Source: Firmicutes bacterium UBA2296 (GTDB lineage Bacteria > Bacillota > UBA994). Taken from it: DNA of 7,811 bases. Below are positions 5,030 to 7,811 of the stretch, piece after piece (positions within the stretch are counted from its first letter, which is position 1; each line of letters starts with the position of its first letter). A program made the translations under genes and the position numbers. The stretch is taken from NCBI GenBank assembly GCA_002345475.1, contig DDWC01000177.1, forward strand, positions 1-7,811. Reading direction: 5' to 3'. A model generated the notes under the pieces. That model did no database searches. It had not been told where the DNA came from and saw only the letters and a list, made by a program, of their open reading frames with translations.

Positions 5030-6199
5030 CTATGCTCTCCCTTCCCGTATTTCCTGAAGAAGCGCAGGAACTATCTCATATAGATCGCCCACCAGAGAGT
5101 AGTGCGCAACGTTAAATATGGGCGCCGCTCTATCCTTGTTTATGGCGACAATACAGGCCGCGTTCTTCATGCCGGCCACGAACTGCACCGAGCCCGATAC
5201 GCCACAGGTGATGATAAGTTCGGGAGCAACAGTGCGCCCGCTCAAGCCGATCTGGTCCCTCTGTTCAAAGAGTCCGGCCTCTATCAGTGGCCTGGTACCG
5301 GCCAGGACGCCGCCCAGCTCGCCGGCCAGTTCTCTGAGGATGGCAATGCCCGCCTTGTCCTTTACGCCGCGGCCAGCCACGATCAGAACTTTAGCGTCCT
5401 GGATGCCCTTTTCTTTGCCGGCCGGGATTACCCGGTGAACTTCAATGCCAGAGGACAGCAGGGCCTGGTCCACTTCTCTGTGTATTATTTCTGCGGTGGG
5501 TGTTTCAGAGGGCTCCGGGGCCGAAAACACCTTATAGCGTACCGTAGCCAGTTGCGGCCGGTGGGCAGGAGTCACTATCTGGGCCATGATGTTACCGCCA
5601 AAGGCGGGGCGTATCTGAACCAGCTGACCGTCATCCCTGATGTCCAGCACCGTGCAGTCGGCAGTCAGGCCCGTCTTGAGCCGGGCTGCCAGTCGCGGCG
5701 CCAGGGAACGCCCTGGATTGGTCGCTCCAAAAAGCATGACAGAAGGCTTCACTTCGCCAGCGAAGTCCGCCAGCAGTGCGGTGTAGGGCTCGATGAGAAA
5801 GTGTCTTAGCGACTCGTGTTCATACAGGTAGACCTGGTCGGCTCCATAGCGGGCGACCTCGTCCGCTGCCGCTGCCGCGTCTGCTCCCAGCACCACGGCG
5901 TAAAGAGGCCACGAGAGCTTGTCGGCCAGCTCGCGTCCTTTACCGAGCAGCTCACGGGATACAGGGGCCATTTTGCCCTCGGCCAGCTCGCAGAATACGG
6001 CGATACCCCGCCACATAGAAAGATCCACTTCAGCTATGGCGTCATCCACCACATCGACAACACCGCAAAGGCCGCAGGCGGTGCACTCCTCGCTGGCTTT
6101 GAGGACCCCTGCTTCAATGTAGAGGGCGGCGAAGGGACAGGAGTCCACCGCCGCCGCCATGTCCTTAACTCGTTCAGGCAACACTACGATGCGCTTCAT
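5030..6199 (-). CDS. etfA: Electron transfer flavoprotein alpha subunit with N-terminal one-cluster ferredoxin-like domain
   Basis: A protein of 389 residues, longer than plain EtfA (about 310-330) because of an N-terminal iron-sulfur domain. Cys21-Pro followed by Cys39-x2-Cys42-x2-Cys45 is the ligand set of one [4Fe-4S] cluster of a bacterial ferredoxin fold; the other cluster's ligands are missing. The ETF domain runs from about residue 60. The C-terminal FAD-binding domain (about 265-389) shows VAGRGVK (274-280), GTRPLIEAG (301-309), QIGLSGRTVAPELI (316-329) and GVSGSVQF (333-340). This architecture matches LctC of the bifurcating lactate dehydrogenase, where the cluster is thought to exchange electrons with ferredoxin. 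Phe340 stands where many EtfA proteins have His after Gln. The gene follows etfB by 26 nt and precedes the dehydrogenase by 2 nt. The best ribosome binding site lies 15 nt upstream, and a 4-codon mini-ORF intervenes. Confidence 0.94.
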   Translation of the reverse strand: MKRIVVLPERVKDMAAAVDSCPFAALYIEAGVLKASEECTACGLCGVVDVVDDAIAEVDLSMWRGIAVFCELAEGKMAPVSRELLGKGRELADKLSWPLYAVVLGADAAAAADEVARYGADQVYLYEHESLRHFLIEPYTALLADFAGEVKPSVMLFGATNPGRSLAPRLAARLKTGLTADCTVLDIRDDGQLVQIRPAFGGNIMAQIVTPAHRPQLATVRYKVFSAPEPSETPTAEIIHREVDQALLSSGIEVHRVIPAGKEKGIQDAKVLIVAGRGVKDKAGIAILRELAGELGGVLAGTRPLIEAGLFEQRDQIGLSGRTVAPELIITCGVSGSVQFVAGMKNAACIVAINKDRAAPIFNVAHYSLVGDLYEIVPALLQEIREGRA

Positions 6200-6210
6200 G
6201 TTGTTTGCAT
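6196..6210 (-). promoter_or_regulatory. Four-codon mini-ORF overlapping the etfA start
   Basis: Reading toward etfA, ATG-CAA-ACA-ACA-TGA begins at 6210, and its TGA overlaps the etfA start codon as ATGA. The purine-rich GGAAGG at 6215-6220 ends 4 nt before the mini-ORF ATG but 15 nt before the etfA ATG. Ribosomes may therefore load at the mini-ORF and re-initiate at etfA. Alternatively the purine stretch simply serves etfA at a long spacing. The codons are seen; translation is inferred. Confidence 0.3.
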
Positions 6211-6225
6211 CTTTCCTTCCCCGGG

Positions 6226-7014
6226 TTAGAGTAGTTTGCGTCCACGCAGTTCGCCTACCAGGCGACGCGCCAGAAAAGCCGGAGCGTCTTCCCAGACCTC
6301 GTGGGTGTTGTCGGCCTCGGGCACAAATACGCGCTCTACCTGCGTTGGCGACCCTCTCAGGCCGTATAGTTCAGGTCGGCTCTCGGCAAGGTCAGACAGA
6401 GCTATTACCGGTATTTCTCGCCCTGCGCTAGCCTGTTTGCGACGGTAAGAAGGCAGGCGCGGCGTGTTAATACCCTTTTCAACCGTAATGAGAGCAGGTA
6501 GCCTGACGGAAAGCTCGATGCGGCTATCACCCATATCTGTCAAAGCGGGCAAACTCCCTTTGTCCGGCACCCCCAGGGACAGCACGTTGCTCAAGTGAGG
6601 GATGCCGAGGAGTTCAGCAATTTCCGGGCCAACCTGAGCCGTGTCTCCGTCGGTGGTCTGTTTGCCACAGATTATGAGGTCATAGTCGCCCAGGAGCTTT
6701 ATACTTTCGGAGATGGCCCGGGCAGTAGCCCAGACATCGGCTCCGGCAAAGGCCCTGTCAGAAATAAGATAGCCATGGTCCACGCCCATCATGAAGCTTT
6801 CGGCTATGACGCTGCGAGCTTGAAGAGGCCCCATGGTCAGTGCCGTTATCTCTCCGCCGTGGGCGCCCCGCAGGCGCAAGGCAGTCTCCAGCGCATAAAG
6901 ATCATAGGGGTTAAGGCGAGTCTTGATGCCTTCGCGCTTCAGCACTCCCGTGGTTTCGTCCACCGCCACGTCTGTGGTAGCGGGTACCTGTTTGATGCAG
7001 ACAATGATGCGCAT
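6226..7014 (-). CDS. etfB: Electron transfer flavoprotein beta subunit
   Basis: A protein of 262 residues, the normal EtfB length. Family motifs in order: IVCIKQVP (4-11), LNPYDLYALE (34-43), the nucleotide-binding GKQTTDGDTAQVGPEIAE (117-134), and GLRGSPTQV (218-226) in the C-terminal arm that wraps the alpha subunit. In bifurcating ETFs this subunit binds the FAD that splits or merges electron pairs and interacts with NAD(H). In non-bifurcating ETFs the site holds AMP. The paired EtfA with an iron-sulfur domain and the LctD-like gene downstream favour a bifurcating or confurcating role, but sequence alone does not prove it. The start lies 1 nt after the argR stop with only a weak ribosome binding site (GGAG about 14 nt upstream), suggesting coupling to argR translation. 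Confidence 0.94.
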   Translation of the reverse strand: MRIIVCIKQVPATTDVAVDETTGVLKREGIKTRLNPYDLYALETALRLRGAHGGEITALTMGPLQARSVIAESFMMGVDHGYLISDRAFAGADVWATARAISESIKLLGDYDLIICGKQTTDGDTAQVGPEIAELLGIPHLSNVLSLGVPDKGSLPALTDMGDSRIELSVRLPALITVEKGINTPRLPSYRRKQASAGREIPVIALSDLAESRPELYGLRGSPTQVERVFVPEADNTHEVWEDAPAFLARRLVGELRGRKLL

Positions 7015-7015
7015 C

Positions 7016-7477
7016 TCAGGATTGGCGCTCCAGCATGCGTTCTAGGCGCGACACCACATCGGCAGTCTCTTCGGCGTTCTTGACGATTATCATTACGGTG
7101 TCGTCACCAGCGATGGTGCCCATGATTCCGGAAAGCTGCAAGCTGTCCAGAGCAGCCGCCGCTGCGTTGCCTCCTCCGGAGAAGGTCTTAATGACAATGA
7201 AATGCGAGGCGTAATCCATGTGGGTCACTGCGTTGCGCAGGATGCGCACCAGGCGATCCGCAAGGCTGTCTCCCCCGCTGGTCGGCGACTGTGTGTATAT
7301 CTGTCTGCCGCTTTTGCCCATGACCTTTATTAGCCCCAGTTCCTTTATGTCCCGTGAAACTGTGGCCTGTGTGGCCTTAAACCCTACCGACTCCAGGTAT
7401 GAGGCCAGTTCTTCCTGTGTCTCGATAGGCTCGTTGGCGACCAGCTCGAGTATGCGCGCCTGCCTGCGATCTTTCAT
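7016..7477 (-). CDS. argR: ArgR/AhrC-family arginine-responsive transcriptional regulator
   Basis: A protein of 153 residues from the ATG at 7477, matching the 149-156 usual for ArgR/AhrC. An upstream in-frame ATG at 7492 would add MGGTD but would absorb the GGGGGGAA ribosome binding site, so it is not preferred. The N-terminal winged helix shows TQATVSRDIKELGLIKV (36-52), the hallmark recognition helix. The C-terminal hexamerisation and L-arginine-binding domain shows GTIAGDDTVMII (120-131). Family members bind ARG boxes as hexamers with arginine and control arginine synthesis and breakdown. Here the gene is 1 nt upstream of etfB rather than beside recN or arg genes. It occupies the place of the regulator gene in a lct-like operon, so local control of the downstream genes is possible but inferred. 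No complete ARG box was found nearby. Confidence 0.95.
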   Translation of the reverse strand: MKDRRQARILELVANEPIETQEELASYLESVGFKATQATVSRDIKELGLIKVMGKSGRQIYTQSPTSGGDSLADRLVRILRNAVTHMDYASHFIVIKTFSGGGNAAAAALDSLQLSGIMGTIAGDDTVMIIVKNAEETADVVSRLERMLERQS

Positions 7478-7482
7478 GTCCG

Positions 7483-7490
7483 TTCCCCCC
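7483..7490 (-). promoter_or_regulatory. Ribosome binding site that sets the argR start
   Basis: GGGGGGAA on the minus strand ends 5 nt before the ATG at 7477. The alternative ATG at 7492 would overlap it and has no good ribosome binding site of its own. Confidence 0.6.
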
Positions 7491-7509
7491 ATCTATTTGC
7501 TGAATATGT

Positions 7510-7811
7510 CTATCTCTGTGTCGTCCAGTATTTGTAACGTTTCTTGCCGACGGTAAGACGCCCCACTTCAATGGCATCGAAGGGGCAATGGTTCACACAG
7601 CGCATGCAATGTTCGCAGCCCCTCGACCATACAGGTCTTTCGTTGGAGCCAAGACTGATGACACCCATGGGACACATCTCCACACAGGCGCCACATCCGG
7701 TGCACTTGTCGCTGTAGCGGTACATTCGTCCCAGGAGGGGCAAGCCCTTTACAAAAGCCCAATGAGCCAAAGCGCTGGCGGGGCCGACCTTGGCGTGCGC
7801 AGCTTCTGGCG
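7510..7811 (-). CDS. EFR1-type ferredoxin protein, C-terminal part (cut by window edge)
   Basis: The frame is open from the right edge to a TAG at 7510-7512, giving 99 visible residues and no stop upstream. A TTG at 7770 is a possible start for a small ferredoxin, but the upstream in-frame codons read PEAAHAKVGPASA without interruption, so the gene most likely continues beyond the window. Two [4Fe-4S] motifs are visible: CTGCGACVEMCP and CEHCMRCVNHCP. The spacing, the W before the second cluster, and the final GKKRY match the C-terminal half of EFR1-family proteins, which pair an N-terminal flavodoxin-like domain with two clusters. They are predicted cytosolic electron carriers; the partner is unknown. 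It lies 32 nt upstream of argR and may share its transcript. The flavodoxin-like domain itself is not in view. Confidence 0.85.
   Translation of the reverse strand, partial: PEAAHAKVGPASALAHWAFVKGLPLLGRMYRYSDKCTGCGACVEMCPMGVISLGSNERPVWSRGCEHCMRCVNHCPFDAIEVGRLTVGKKRYKYWTTQR

Noticed and set aside
5102..5809. Plus-strand open frame of 235 codons opposite etfA
   Set aside because: It is a shadow of a well-supported gene in GC-rich DNA; its translation has no family features.
7496..7512. Possible ARG box upstream of argR
   Set aside because: Only one half-site (TGAATAT) is visible; the second half is absent and the gap between genes is only 32 nt.

Overview
The window looks like part of the chromosome of an anaerobic Bacillota (Clostridia-type) bacterium. 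This is inferred from gene content: an electron-transferring flavoprotein whose alpha subunit carries an iron-sulfur domain, an AhrC/ArgR-type regulator, an EFR1-type ferredoxin and a PolX with a PHP domain. Purine-rich Shine-Dalgarno sequences agree. No species can be named from the sequence alone.

Layout. Positions 1 to about 1900 hold an IS110-family insertion sequence on the + strand. It has one DEDD transposase gene (TTG start at 294, end 1607) with about 270 bases of non-coding DNA on each side. Both flanks contain inverted repeats; the 3' flank folds on paper into three consecutive stem-loops, a candidate for the guide (bridge/seek) RNA of this family. An identical 22-bp sequence built on a 20-bp palindrome lies on either side (1-22 and 1880-1901). 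Next comes an array of 7-base units in strict register (1927-2005) that abuts the stop codon of the last gene of the opposing operon.

From 2008 to the right edge all genes are on the minus strand and tightly packed. In order of transcription they are: a truncated EFR1-type ferredoxin protein (C-terminal part only), argR, etfB, etfA with an N-terminal one-cluster ferredoxin-like domain, a GlcD/LctD-type FAD-dependent 2-hydroxyacid dehydrogenase, and a PolX/PHP protein. Gaps are 32, 1, 26 and 2 nt, then a 4-nt ATGA overlap, so argR to polX is very probably one operon. The etfB-etfA-dehydrogenase order matches lctBCD, the flavin-based electron-confurcating lactate dehydrogenase of Acetobacterium woodii. 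The likely function is NAD-dependent oxidation of lactate or a related 2-hydroxyacid driven by reduced ferredoxin, possibly under arginine-responsive control.

Most notable points: the PolX palm has lost both residues of the expected DxD metal site while all nine PHP metal ligands remain; ArgR sits at the head of an energy-metabolism operon; structured non-coding DNA flanks the IS110 transposase gene; and a heptad-register repeat array lies beside PolX. No tRNA, rRNA or CRISPR array was seen, and no intrinsic terminator with a T-run. I cannot claim a wholly new system; the IS110 guide-RNA candidate and the ArgR/Etf/PolX operon are the best leads.
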